Assembly: GCF_017948405.1 (NCBI RefSeq)
Contig: NZ_CP072844.1
Location: 1,674,001-1,738,000, forward strand
Length of the DNA: 64,000 nt
Source: Psychrosphaera aestuarii
GTDB taxonomy: Bacteria > Pseudomonadota > Gammaproteobacteria > Enterobacterales > Alteromonadaceae
Direction of reading: 5' to 3'
In this document: positions 1 through 8,402 of the stretch, in pieces
Layout: each line of letters starts with the position of its first letter
How positions within the stretch are numbered: position 1 is the first letter of the stretch
The notes under the pieces: model-generated
What the model was told of the DNA's origin: nothing
Database searches by the model: none
Seen by the model: only the letters and a program-made list of their open reading frames with translations
Position numbers and translations under genes: made by a program

Positions 1-45
1 TTGTGGTTTGATCATTGTCATAGTCTTAATGTTTTAGGGGCGCGT

Positions 46-53
46 ATTATAAT
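46..53. promoter_or_regulatory. Possible -10 element(s) at left edge
   Basis: The short palindrome ATTATAAT contains a TATAAT on both strands. Read leftward, it is followed by a GC-rich stretch (CGCGCCCC), as in discriminators of strongly expressed, stringently controlled promoters, so it may serve a gene outside the window. No convincing -35 hexamer is seen on either strand. The rest of the first 175 bases holds nothing else I can support. Confidence 0.25.
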
Positions 54-175
54 GACTTTGTGCAAGGGTGACCAGTTTATCACTTATATAGGGAAGCTGT
101 TTTGTCGAAGCGATTGATGTTTTGCCTAACAATACATGGTAAATTGACCAAAATTAATTTACACACGGAGCTTAT

Positions 176-616
176 ATGGAATACGTTCACACTATGGTTC
201 GAGTAAAAGACTTAAATGAGTCTATGGCGTTTTATTGTGATTTATTGGGGCTAAAGGAAGTACATCGACAAGATAATGAGCAGGGGCGCTTTACATTAGT
301 ATTTTTAGCGGCACCAGACCAATTAGCAGAAGCTACCGAAACAAAAAAACCAACCATTGAGTTGACCTATAACTGGGATCCCGAGGAATATACGGGCGGC
401 CGAAATTTTGGCCATTTAGCATTTAGAGTTAATGATATTTACGAATTATGTCAAAAGCTGCAGGATGGCGGCGTTGTGATTAATCGACCGCCGAGATGTG
501 GACATATGGCATTTGTAAAATCTCCAGATGGCATCAGCATTGAATTAATACAAAAAAATGGGTCACTAGAGCCTAAGGAACCATGGGCGTCAATGCCTAA
601 TACGGGTAGTTGGTAA
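176..616 (+). CDS. gloA: Lactoylglutathione lyase (glyoxalase I)
   Basis: A VOC-superfamily metalloenzyme that isomerises the methylglyoxal-glutathione hemithioacetal to S-lactoylglutathione in the cytoplasm, the first step of methylglyoxal detoxification. The 146-residue protein starts with the family hallmark MEYVHTM and keeps all four metal ligands of the E. coli-type enzyme: His5, Glu62, His80 and Glu123. It is about ten residues longer than E. coli GloA because of a C-terminal extension. An SD-like CGGAGC lies just upstream of the ATG. It is monocistronic and faces the DUF2007 gene convergently with a 36-base gap. Confidence 0.95.
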   Translation: MEYVHTMVRVKDLNESMAFYCDLLGLKEVHRQDNEQGRFTLVFLAAPDQLAEATETKKPTIELTYNWDPEEYTGGRNFGHLAFRVNDIYELCQKLQDGGVVINRPPRCGHMAFVKSPDGISIELIQKNGSLEPKEPWASMPNTGSW

Positions 617-652
617 ATCTTTTTTAAATACTGAAGTTGGCAACGGGGCTAT

Positions 653-973
653 TTATAGTTGCTGACTATCTAAATGTTCACATTGCCAACAAAACTCAAA
701 GCTCGCGTGGTTGGTTTCGCCACAGTGCGAGCAGTCCCAGTCAGGTTTGTCGCTGTTGATATCGGTTTCAGTCGCGCGGCAAGCCGCTTTTGCTTCAGCT
801 ACGTCATTATCATTTAACACCCAAATTTGAGGCCATGCTTCAGTAAACGGTAACTCACCAATAGCTCCGGATATATATTCATTTTTAATCAAATGCTTAA
901 TGTCCAGTCGCTTTAGTGTTTCGATAAAGGGTTGTAATTCTAAAGTATTGCTACATTGATAAACTTTCTTCAT
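653..973 (-). CDS. DUF2007-like protein with C-terminal zinc ribbon
   Basis: A 106-residue cytoplasmic protein with two parts. The first ~65 residues resemble the DUF2007 'putative signal transducing protein' fold: a tyrosine/cysteine start, a helix, an Ile-Ser-Gly-Ala-Ile-Gly loop and a WPQIWVLND strand. The C-terminus carries four cysteines as two CxxC pairs (Cys81/Cys84 and Cys95/Cys98) in a RanBP2-like zinc-ribbon context (WDCSHCGETN...CWQC). Function is unknown; related proteins are thought to act through protein or nucleotide contacts. It is transcribed alone, away from the pterin-synthase-like gene. Confidence 0.7.
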   Translation of the reverse strand: MKKVYQCSNTLELQPFIETLKRLDIKHLIKNEYISGAIGELPFTEAWPQIWVLNDNDVAEAKAACRATETDINSDKPDWDCSHCGETNHASFEFCWQCEHLDSQQL

Positions 974-1074
974 TCACCCACCTGATTCAATATGTTGTTT
1001 TATACTATGACTTACTCTTCGATAATATGCCAAGTTAACTAAAAACAATTAATGCGATATGTACGAATAGTCTT

Positions 1075-1080
1075 TATAAT
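1075..1080 (+). promoter_or_regulatory. -10 element for the tandem pterin-synthase-like gene
   Basis: A consensus TATAAT lies 30 bases before the ATG at 1110 and is followed by AGCGCC, a GC-rich discriminator. No good -35 is visible at the expected spacing. The transcript leader would be short and includes the AGAGAGAG ribosome-binding stretch. Confidence 0.45.
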
Positions 1081-1109
1081 AGCGCCTCGTTTTAAAGAGA
1101 GAGAGTAAT

Positions 1110-1976
1110 ATGCAACTGTTTGTTAATGACTTAACCGTGATAGATTTTTCATACCTGTGCACCCAAAGAGGCATGGTAGGTGAGAGTTGGATCGTTGATT
1201 TGACGTTACACGGTGAACTTGATGAACAAAACATGGTTTTAGACTTTGCTAAAGTCAAAAAACAAGTTAAGCGTATTATCGATGACACAGTTGATCATAA
1301 ACTTGTTATTCCTACAGAGTTTGATGGTATTGCTGTTACTCACATAGAAAATAAAGATTATATTCGAGTTGATTTTGAGTCGACAAAGGGTGAAGTAATT
1401 TCAATTTCTAGTCCTGCGGATGCTTATTGCTTTATTGACGCTGAGCGTATAGAAATGCCTGACGTTATTACACATTTGGCCTCGGTAATTAAGCCGCAAC
1501 TTCCTGATAACGTTAAAAAGGTTGAGCTGTCATTGCGAGCTGAGGACATATCTGGATTTTATTATCATTATACTCACGGTCTTAAAAAGCATGACGGTAA
1601 TTGTCAACGTATTGCTCACGGACATAGATCAAAAATACAAATCTTTGAAAATGGCATGAAATCGCCAAGATTAGAAAAAGAACTTTCTTTATTGTGGCAG
1701 GATATTTACGTCGCTACATTAGAAGATGAAGTTACAGCAGAAGAACTAGAATTTATATCAAAACGAGATAACCAAGTTGCTTTTAAGTATGAATCATCAC
1801 AGGGGCATTTTGAGTTAGCGATGGATAAATCATCAGTATATACCATGCCGGTTGATACAACTGTTGAATTAATTGCACAATATCTAGCAGATAAGTTAAA
1901 GACAGAAAACCCAGATAACAGCTACAAAGTAGTGGCTTATGAGGGTGTTGCCAAAGGTGCGATTGCCTTTTCGTAA
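1110..1976 (+). CDS. Tandem 6-pyruvoyl-tetrahydropterin synthase / QueD-like protein
   Basis: A 288-residue protein made of two T-fold halves of the 6-pyruvoyl-/6-carboxy-tetrahydropterin synthase superfamily, about twice the length of single-domain QueD. The first half keeps the substrate-side MVLDF motif (about residue 43) and the DHKL motif (about residue 62). However, the place where the zinc HGH triad is expected reads GES followed by WIVDL. The second half has the Cys plus AHGH motif (NCQRIAHGHRSK, about residues 163-174) with upstream His residues. One active-site type may therefore be assembled from both halves. The substrate (queuosine precursor or another pterin) cannot be told from sequence. 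It stands alone, upstream of an M23 peptidase. Confidence 0.75.
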   Translation: MQLFVNDLTVIDFSYLCTQRGMVGESWIVDLTLHGELDEQNMVLDFAKVKKQVKRIIDDTVDHKLVIPTEFDGIAVTHIENKDYIRVDFESTKGEVISISSPADAYCFIDAERIEMPDVITHLASVIKPQLPDNVKKVELSLRAEDISGFYYHYTHGLKKHDGNCQRIAHGHRSKIQIFENGMKSPRLEKELSLLWQDIYVATLEDEVTAEELEFISKRDNQVAFKYESSQGHFELAMDKSSVYTMPVDTTVELIAQYLADKLKTENPDNSYKVVAYEGVAKGAIAFS

Positions 1977-2011
1977 TATTATTTAAATGGTGCTATGACG
2001 GAGCAGAGCAA

Positions 2012-2821
2012 ATGAAAATACTATTTATCTTCCTTTCTATTATTGCCTTTTCATTAAAAGCAGAGCTAATGAATACGCAGCTCCACGGTACCTTTTCTCA
2101 AGGTGGCTTAGTCTACGGACAGGCCACATTACCTCTTAGTAACGTAACGATAGATGGCATTAAGGTGCCAATTCATCCAAACGGAACCTTATTTGTTTTT
2201 GGCTTTGGAGTCGATGCGAAAGCTGAATCAGAATTAACCGTGACTTATAAAAACGGCGATATTGAAACTAAGACTTTGTCGGTATTACAAAGAGAATACA
2301 AAATTGATCGAGTGAATGGTGTTGCTTCAAAATACGTCTCTCCACCGGCTTCTGTGCTAGAAAGAATAAAAAGCGACTCGGCGTTAGTGAAAGCTGCGCG
2401 CGAAAAAATGTCTTTTAGAACTGACTTTTTAGAACCAACTATAAGGCCAGCAGAAGGAAGAATTAGTGGGGTTTATGGCTCTCGTCGAGTATTTAATGGC
2501 GTACCTAAACGTCCGCATTTTGGTCTGGACATAGCCGCCGTAACTGGAACTAAAGTTGTAGCTCCTTGGTCGGGGAAAGTGGTACTTGCCGAGCCTGACT
2601 TATATTATTCAGGTGGCACCTTGATTATTGATCACGGTTTAGGCGTTACTTCTACTTACATTCATTTAAGTAAATTAACGGTGAAAACTGGAGATACCAT
2701 TAAACAAGGTGAAAAAATTGCTGAAATTGGTGCGACGGGCAGGGTAACTGGCCCTCATTTAGACTGGCGACTAAATTGGTTTAATCGCCGCCTCGACCCA
2801 CAATTTTTATTAAAAAATTAA
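2012..2821 (+). CDS. M23 family metallopeptidase (LytM domain)
   Basis: An exported peptidoglycan-endopeptidase-like protein of 269 residues. The first ~17 residues form a signal peptide (KILFIFLSIIAFSLKA). Residues ~20-100 form a beta-rich N-terminal domain, and the LytM/M23 domain occupies ~145-265. Zinc-binding motifs are visible: RPHFGLDIAA (HxxxD) and GPHLDWRL (HxD). The catalytic motifs are intact, so it is likely an active cross-link hydrolase in the periplasm rather than an EnvC/NlpD-type degenerate activator. It starts 35 bases after the previous gene with a GGAG ribosome-binding site and faces the M61 peptidase gene convergently. Confidence 0.9.
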   Translation: MKILFIFLSIIAFSLKAELMNTQLHGTFSQGGLVYGQATLPLSNVTIDGIKVPIHPNGTLFVFGFGVDAKAESELTVTYKNGDIETKTLSVLQREYKIDRVNGVASKYVSPPASVLERIKSDSALVKAAREKMSFRTDFLEPTIRPAEGRISGVYGSRRVFNGVPKRPHFGLDIAAVTGTKVVAPWSGKVVLAEPDLYYSGGTLIIDHGLGVTSTYIHLSKLTVKTGDTIKQGEKIAEIGATGRVTGPHLDWRLNWFNRRLDPQFLLKN

Positions 2822-2885
2822 ATTTCACCGACTTAAACATCAAGCCTTCGTTTTCAAAGCTTGTTGGTTAAGCAGCAATGAAAGA

Positions 2886-4694
2886 TTAACTAAGCCATGC
2901 TCGTACTTTTGCGCGGTCAACGATAGAAAAACCCGCAACAAAGTCTGCGCTTGTTCTCATCTCTATGTCGGCGTGTAAGAGCCTATCCTTTCTAAAATAA
3001 TGGATCTTATTTCCTTTATCTATTGCAGCATTTTTTACTAAAGCCTCAATACTATCAGTGTTGATTTTCAGGCTATTAAACGCAACGAGAACATCGCCAG
3101 TTGCTATGCCTGCCAACTGCGCCGGGGAGTTTTCCATAACTTGTTTTACGACAACTTCACCATTTATTTTAGCTAACGTAGCCCCAATCCAATAATTAGG
3201 AGCAGCAAGTTTCGGTTGTCCCACCGATTCTGTAGGTTTTGTATCATTAAACCATTGGCCGACTTTTTGTTGAGCATGGTAACTCAATTTTAAACCAACA
3301 CTGTTAAACACTTCTTTTAAATCAATCTTTTCTTTATTGTAAAGCATACTTAGAAACTGCTTATAGTGAGTTTCAGACATAAATGTATGAAATAGACTTT
3401 CCAAATCCTGTTGACTGGTCCCTAAATTAGTCACGCCAAATTTATTCCAGGCCGTAGCCATAACTTCCTTTAAAGACTGTTCATTATTTGATTGCTGACG
3501 AATTGCTAAATCAGCAAAACAGGCAATAGCCGCGCCTTTTAAATAGTAACTTACAATCTGGTCGGGCGCAGTATCGTCTTGTTGATAGAACTTTGTCCAC
3601 GTTAATAAACTACTCTCAGTAACCGACTGACGTAACTGTCCTTCTCCACGCTCAATTCTTGTTAGTGTTTTTGCCAATCCGTTTAAGTATGTTTCTATTG
3701 ATATTGTGTTTGTGGCAACCAAGCTTAGGTCATCAAAATAAGAGGTCATACCCTCATAAAACCATAGCTGAGTGGTATACACCTCTTGATCTAGTTGGTA
3801 TGGCATGAACTCTTTTGGCTTTAAGCGCTTCACGTTCCAAGTGTGCAAATATTCATGACTACACAAGCTTAAAAAAGTTTGATAACCATCACTTATTTCT
3901 TGTTTGGAACTGGCAATATCAAATCGGCTCGCAACTAGAGCAGTAGAATTTAGGTGTTCTAATCCGCCAAAACCGTTATCTGTGATCATAGTCAGAAATA
4001 AGTATTGCTCGACACCTTTTGGTAGGCCATTAAACATGTCTGCTTGATACTGACAAATCGGGGTTAAGTCGCGAGCAACCCGTTGCAAGTCACCAAAGTG
4101 TTGACCTACAGTGATCACATAATGCGGAATTTCATTGATCGTGAATTTGGCTATGTCTAATTCGCCAAACAATATTGGATAGTCAGTAAATGCTAAATAA
4201 TTATCTGCACAGTAATCGCCCCAACTAAAGTCGTCTGTTTGATTTGCCTTGTCTAACCCTGTTGCTGGCGTCCAGTTCTTTGTTGAAGGGTCTTGTTGTT
4301 TACTAAGAGTTACATTGCATTTAAGTTGTTCAAGGCCCTTTACTGTAAAGCAACTACTGGCTGGATTGATAAAGCCGTATTCCTGATCTAAATATGCTTT
4401 TCGTACGCTTAAATCAAATGCATAGTACTTGTATTCAACTGTAACGGGACGTTGATTATGAGTCAGTTTTAAGGTGTTTTTAGAAACGAAGTTAATATCT
4501 AAAGAACCGTTTTCATCAAAAGCTTTAACATCAAGAACATGTTTTGCAAAATCCCGAATCATATAACTGCCAGGAATCCAATTTGGCATATATAACTCGT
4601 CAAATTTTGGAGTTGAAGGGTTATAGTTTATTTTTACAGAGAATAAGTGCGTTACTGGGTTTTCGATAGAAATAATATAATTGACAGCAGACAT
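2886..4694 (-). CDS. M61 family metallopeptidase with PDZ domain
   Basis: A 602-residue glycyl-aminopeptidase-like enzyme (COG3975). It has an N-terminal beta domain, then a gluzincin catalytic domain with HEYLH at residues 280-284 (the HTWNVKR that follows is typical of M61), and the downstream Glu in FYEGMTSYFDD. A PDZ-like domain spans ~500-570 (NSPAQLAGIATGDVLVAFN). No signal peptide is apparent, so it is probably cytosolic. M61 enzymes release N-terminal Gly/Ala and other residues from peptides. It is divergent from the thioesterase gene, with an 18-bp palindrome between them. Confidence 0.9.
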   Translation of the reverse strand: MSAVNYIISIENPVTHLFSVKINYNPSTPKFDELYMPNWIPGSYMIRDFAKHVLDVKAFDENGSLDINFVSKNTLKLTHNQRPVTVEYKYYAFDLSVRKAYLDQEYGFINPASSCFTVKGLEQLKCNVTLSKQQDPSTKNWTPATGLDKANQTDDFSWGDYCADNYLAFTDYPILFGELDIAKFTINEIPHYVITVGQHFGDLQRVARDLTPICQYQADMFNGLPKGVEQYLFLTMITDNGFGGLEHLNSTALVASRFDIASSKQEISDGYQTFLSLCSHEYLHTWNVKRLKPKEFMPYQLDQEVYTTQLWFYEGMTSYFDDLSLVATNTISIETYLNGLAKTLTRIERGEGQLRQSVTESSLLTWTKFYQQDDTAPDQIVSYYLKGAAIACFADLAIRQQSNNEQSLKEVMATAWNKFGVTNLGTSQQDLESLFHTFMSETHYKQFLSMLYNKEKIDLKEVFNSVGLKLSYHAQQKVGQWFNDTKPTESVGQPKLAAPNYWIGATLAKINGEVVVKQVMENSPAQLAGIATGDVLVAFNSLKINTDSIEALVKNAAIDKGNKIHYFRKDRLLHADIEMRTSADFVAGFSIVDRAKVRAWLS

Positions 4695-4737
4695 AACAAA
4701 ATTTACCCATAGTGACTAAAAAATTAACAATTAATAC

Positions 4738-4755
4738 AGAATACTTAAGTATTCT
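4738..4755. promoter_or_regulatory. Perfect 18-bp palindrome, candidate operator
   Basis: AGAATACTTAAGTATTCT is its own reverse complement. It lies between the divergent M61 peptidase and thioesterase genes. Its centre is about 36 bases upstream of the TATAAT at 4780, a usual position for an operator or activator site. The cognate regulator is unknown. Confidence 0.45.
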
Positions 4756-4779
4756 TAATAGTAAGTGTCATATTCGGTT

Positions 4780-4785
4780 TATAAT
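4780..4785 (+). promoter_or_regulatory. -10 element for the acyl-CoA thioesterase gene
   Basis: A consensus TATAAT sits 33 bases before the ATG at 4818. No strong -35 is present, which fits activation or repression through the adjacent palindrome. Confidence 0.45.
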
Positions 4786-4817
4786 AGAGCTAAATCCTTC
4801 AAGCTAATAGTGATCAT

Positions 4818-5228
4818 ATGGAATATTCAGAAAAAGTCCAAGCCAGAATTAATTATGCAACTACCTACACAACCAAAACCGTGTTCCCAGGTCGTACAAA
4901 TCATCACAACACCCTATTTGGTGGAGAAGCCTTAGCCTGGATGGATGAAGTAGCGTTTATTTGTGCGACAAGATTTTGTCGTAAACCCCTTGTTACTATT
5001 TCCTCTGATCGAGTTGATTTCAAAGAGCCAATTCCAGCTGGGTCCATTGTTGAACTAGTGGCAAGTATTGCACAATTAGGTAGAACAAGTTTAGTGGTGG
5101 AAGTAAACATATTTATTGAAGGCATGTATCAAGATGATAAGCATAAAGCTATCTCTGGCTCGTTTAAATTTGTTGCATTAGATGATGATCGTAAACCAAC
5201 ACCAGTTTTGGCCGACATAGATATGTAA
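4818..5228 (+). CDS. Hotdog-fold acyl-CoA thioesterase (YciA/BACH type)
   Basis: A 136-residue single-hotdog thioesterase. The signature block HHNTLFGGEALAWMDEVA places Asn31, the Gly-Gly turn and Asp43 where the catalytic residues of YciA/acyl-CoA hydrolases lie, and RVDFKEPIPAGSIVEL is the usual second motif. It is predicted to hydrolyse acyl-CoA to free acid plus CoA in the cytoplasm; chain-length preference cannot be read from sequence. Length matches the family. Monocistronic; regulation may involve the upstream palindrome. Confidence 0.88.
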   Translation: MEYSEKVQARINYATTYTTKTVFPGRTNHHNTLFGGEALAWMDEVAFICATRFCRKPLVTISSDRVDFKEPIPAGSIVELVASIAQLGRTSLVVEVNIFIEGMYQDDKHKAISGSFKFVALDDDRKPTPVLADIDM

Positions 5229-5307
5229 AAAGTTTTGGTTGTGCTTGTTTTTCGATGTGCTTACCGTTTATATTGCTACCAAATAATAATAAAAAAGATA
5301 TAAACAT

Positions 5308-5772
5308 ATGAAAAATTTGCAGCAGTGGCTTTCAGAATATGGCGAAAGCCACCAAAACCGAACAAATAAAATCATTCACTACATCTGTGTTCCCGCTATA
5401 TTTATGACGGTAATTGGCCTGTTGTGGAGTGTGCCGTTTCCGGCAGTTAACTTACCGAATTATGTTAATTGGGCTACGTTATTTTTAGTGCCTGCACTTA
5501 TATTTTACTTTCGCCTTTCTTTAATAGTAGGTTTTGGTATGACAGTCACTTCTATTGTTATGATTCTATTTATAGCTTGGTGGGAAAGTAACGTAACCAT
5601 GTCTGTGTTAGTCATGTCAGTCATTGTATTTGTCATTGCTTGGGTTTTGCAATTTATCGGTCATAAAATTGAAGGTAAAAAACCATCGTTCTTTAAAGAC
5701 GTTCAATTTTTATTAATTGGCCCCGCATGGATTTTTTGTCACCTTTTTGGTCTTGGCAAAGAACAAAACTAA
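5308..5772 (+). CDS. Mpo1-like (DUF962) membrane protein
   Basis: A 154-residue integral membrane protein with about four hydrophobic helices. It matches the Mpo1/YGL010w (DUF962) family: the N-terminal HQNRTNKIIHYICVP block and the C-terminal GHKIEGKKPSFFKDVQFLLIGPAW block carry the conserved His residues. In yeast, Mpo1 is an Fe(II)-dependent dioxygenase that shortens 2-hydroxy fatty acids by alpha-oxidation; the bacterial role is inferred and untested. It is followed by a structured intergenic hairpin before the sensor kinase gene. Confidence 0.8.
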   Translation: MKNLQQWLSEYGESHQNRTNKIIHYICVPAIFMTVIGLLWSVPFPAVNLPNYVNWATLFLVPALIFYFRLSLIVGFGMTVTSIVMILFIAWWESNVTMSVLVMSVIVFVIAWVLQFIGHKIEGKKPSFFKDVQFLLIGPAWIFCHLFGLGKEQN

Positions 5773-5783
5773 CCTACCGTAAT

Positions 5784-5820
5784 GCGACAAATGACCCTGT
5801 TCACGGGTCTATTTGCCGTA
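5784..5820 (+). terminator. Possible imperfect terminator hairpin after the Mpo1-like gene
   Basis: CAAATGACCC and GGGTCTATTTG can pair around a TGTTCAC loop with a single bulged T, extended by partial pairing outside. The U-tract is poor (CCGTATTTAA), so termination is uncertain. Confidence 0.35.
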
Positions 5821-5883
5821 TTTAACCCAACCTTCTCCTTATAATGTATTTATAACAGCTTTACGCTGAGGGGTGGAATTAAT

Positions 5884-6954
5884 TTGAATTTTCAAACATT
5901 AATAGATGACAGAAAAAAGTTTTTCTGGATTTTACACATAGTAGGCTGGTGTAGTTTTGCACTAGTTCATTACATAGGCTCATTTGTAGATAATTTTAGA
6001 GACAGCTATGTTTTTATTATTATTTCCGACGCTTATATAGGGGCGATGCTAACTTTCCCGTTGCGTTACCTGTATCAAAAAGTATGGGACATGAAACCGA
6101 GTCAGCTTGTTTTAACGATTTTAAGCGCATCGTTTGTGGTGGGTATAACTTGGGGCGTTATTAAAAGGTTTAGCTTTTTTGAATTTTATAAATTTGGCTC
6201 GCATCCAGATGACTGGACCATATACTTTCAAAATACCTTAGGTAGTTTTTATATTGTCCTTTGTTGGAGCGGCTTGTACTTTGGTATCAAATATTACCAA
6301 ATGCTACAAAAAGAGAGACAAAAAGTACTTACCGCAGCCAATATGGCAAACCAAGCACAACTTAAGATGTTGCGATATCAATTAAATCCACACTTTTTAT
6401 TCAACACATTAAATGCAATTTCGACACTAATAATGTGTGAAGAAAATAATACTGCGAATAGAATGGTAAGCAAATTAAGTGAGTTTTTGCGTCATTCTTT
6501 ACATACTGACCCCATTAAAAAAGTGCCTTTGCGCCAAGAAATTAAAGCGTTATCGTTGTACTTAGAAATCGAAAAAATTCGATTTGAAGATAGATTAGCG
6601 GTTGAATGGACAGTATCGGAAGACGCAGAACAAGCGCTAGTGCCAAGCCTGCTGTTGCAACCTTTGATAGAGAATTCTATCAAATACGCAATTGCCGCGT
6701 GTGATGAAGGTGGGATTATTTCCGTTAGTGCAAAAACCTTCGGCCATGATTTGCTTTTAGAGGTAAAGGATAATGGACCGGGCCTTGATAATGGCCATTA
6801 TAATAATGGTCAGCAAGGTGTAGGTGTGGGTATTAAAAATATAAAAGAGCGTTTACAAAATTTATACGATGATCATTCTTTTGTATTATCATCGGTGGAA
6901 CCTAATGGCTTAAAAGTTAATATTCGAATTCCATTAGAATTTGAACCTGAGTAG
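5884..6954 (+). CDS. LytS/YehU-type sensor histidine kinase
   Basis: A 356-residue membrane histidine kinase. The N-terminal ~145 residues form about four transmembrane helices, followed by a short coiled linker. The His_kinase (PF06580) domain has the phospho-acceptor in RYQLNPHFLFNTLNAIS (His170). The HATPase has an N box (LLLQPLIENSIKYA), a G1 box (VKDNGPGLDN) and a GVGIKNIKERL motif. No periplasmic ligand domain is evident, so sensing is probably within the membrane. Translation begins at TTG preceded by AGGGGTGG. Its partner response regulator starts 9 bases downstream. Confidence 0.92.
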   Translation: MNFQTLIDDRKKFFWILHIVGWCSFALVHYIGSFVDNFRDSYVFIIISDAYIGAMLTFPLRYLYQKVWDMKPSQLVLTILSASFVVGITWGVIKRFSFFEFYKFGSHPDDWTIYFQNTLGSFYIVLCWSGLYFGIKYYQMLQKERQKVLTAANMANQAQLKMLRYQLNPHFLFNTLNAISTLIMCEENNTANRMVSKLSEFLRHSLHTDPIKKVPLRQEIKALSLYLEIEKIRFEDRLAVEWTVSEDAEQALVPSLLLQPLIENSIKYAIAACDEGGIISVSAKTFGHDLLLEVKDNGPGLDNGHYNNGQQGVGVGIKNIKERLQNLYDDHSFVLSSVEPNGLKVNIRIPLEFEPE

Positions 6955-6963
6955 GACTGTTAA

Positions 6964-7788
6964 ATGTTAAAAGCAATAAAAACAATAATAGTGGATGACG
7001 AGCCATTAGCTCGTAAAGGCTTACAAATTCGACTCAGCAAATTTGAGCGTGTAGACATAATAGAACAGTGCAAAAATGGCCATCAGGCTATTGAGAAAAT
7101 TATTGAACTAAAACCTGATTTGGTCTTTCTAGATATCCAAATGCCGGGTATGACCGGATTTGATGTATTAAATAGGCTACAACAAGAATTAACAGAATTA
7201 CCAAAGATTGTTTTTGTAACGGCCTATGACCAATATGCGTTAAAAGCGTTTGAAGTTCATGCTATCGACTATTTACTGAAGCCCGTGGACGAAGACCGTC
7301 TAAAAGAATGCATGCAAAAAGTAGAAAACAGTTTTTCTTCTTCTCACAGTTCAGAGCAGCAAATGCAACTGGTTAAATTTATGGCTCAACTCACGGGGTC
7401 TAATTCCGATGAAATACTTGACAGTTTAGCAAAAGGAGAGCCGTTAGCTGTCCAGGAATATCGCGATTACATTTCCGTTAAAGACGTTGGAGAGACAACT
7501 CGGTTGTCAGTCCATGATGTGCTTTGGGTTGATGCCGCTGGTGATTATATGTGTGTTCATTGCGCAGATGGTCAGACGCATATTTTACGAAAAACAATGA
7601 AACAACTTGAGCAAGAATTAAATCCTAAACTGTTTGTAAGAGTGCACCGTTCAGTATTAGTTAATAACAACGCAGTGAAGAAAGTCTTGACCTTAAGCAA
7701 TGGTGAATATGTCATTCAACTCAACAATGAGCACGAAATTAGAGTAAGCAGAAGTTACCGAGACAAGGTAAGAGCGCTATTTTTATAG
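6964..7788 (+). CDS. LytTR-family response regulator
   Basis: A 274-residue DNA-binding response regulator. The N-terminal receiver domain has Asp11/Asp12, phospho-acceptor Asp57 (FLDIQMPG) and Lys106 (LLKPV). After an Ser/Gln-rich linker a C-terminal LytTR domain begins around residue 165 (VQEYRDYISVKDVGETTRL...), with typical LFVRVHRSVLVNNN and RVSRSYRDKVRALF motifs. It is the output partner of the kinase encoded immediately upstream. Target genes are not identifiable here. LytTR sites are paired direct repeats, and I did not find a clear pair next to these genes. Confidence 0.93.
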   Translation: MLKAIKTIIVDDEPLARKGLQIRLSKFERVDIIEQCKNGHQAIEKIIELKPDLVFLDIQMPGMTGFDVLNRLQQELTELPKIVFVTAYDQYALKAFEVHAIDYLLKPVDEDRLKECMQKVENSFSSSHSSEQQMQLVKFMAQLTGSNSDEILDSLAKGEPLAVQEYRDYISVKDVGETTRLSVHDVLWVDAAGDYMCVHCADGQTHILRKTMKQLEQELNPKLFVRVHRSVLVNNNAVKKVLTLSNGEYVIQLNNEHEIRVSRSYRDKVRALFL

Positions 7789-7919
7789 AACCTTGCTGAA
7801 AAAACGCCCAAAAAGTATAAATAGCCGAACTTTATTAGCGACAACGCCTTTAAATTTACAGTGATTAGGGGTAACTTAGCAGGCTATATTTTTAACAATG
7901 AAAAATCTGTGGGATAACT

Positions 7920-8396
7920 TTGGACAAAAAAGAATTCTATCGTGAGATAATCATGCAAGCTAAAGCGTTGTGTGAAGGCGAGCCGAATCTTATTGCTAAC
8001 CTTTCTAATATAAGTGCCATTCTTTTCGAAAGATTAGATGACGTAAATTGGGCAGGTTTTTACTTAATGGGCAAAAGCGTTAACGGTGAAAGCGACGAGC
8101 TTATCCTTGGCCCGTTTCAGGGGCGCGCAGCATGTGTACGAATCCCTGTCGGTAGAGGTGTTTGTGGTACAGCAGTAGCTGAAAACAAAACGCAATTAAT
8201 ATTTGATGTTCATGAGTTCGAAGGCCACATAGCGTGTGACGCCGCCAGTAACTCAGAGGTAGTAGTGCCTATAGTAGTTGATGGTTCGGTCGTTGCAGTG
8301 TTAGACATTGACAGTCCGTCAGTGGGCCGTTTTGATCAAGAGGACGCAACTGGCATGGAACAGCTCGTTGAAATGATCCAAACTATTTGGCCATAA
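7920..8396 (+). CDS. msrC: Free methionine-(R)-sulfoxide reductase
   Basis: A 158-residue GAF-domain enzyme that reduces free L-methionine-(R)-sulfoxide in the cytoplasm. All three conserved cysteines of the family are present: Cys72 (RAACVRIP), Cys82 (GRGVCGTA) and Cys106 (GHIACDAASNSEVVVPI). The TTG start was chosen because the resulting N-terminus (MDKKEFYREI) matches the E. coli protein position for position; the nearest upstream ATG is out of frame. The first gene of a tight run with the small acidic protein gene, proQ and prc. Confidence 0.92.
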   Translation: MDKKEFYREIIMQAKALCEGEPNLIANLSNISAILFERLDDVNWAGFYLMGKSVNGESDELILGPFQGRAACVRIPVGRGVCGTAVAENKTQLIFDVHEFEGHIACDAASNSEVVVPIVVDGSVVAVLDIDSPSVGRFDQEDATGMEQLVEMIQTIWP

Positions 8397-8402
8397 ATTA
8401 TA

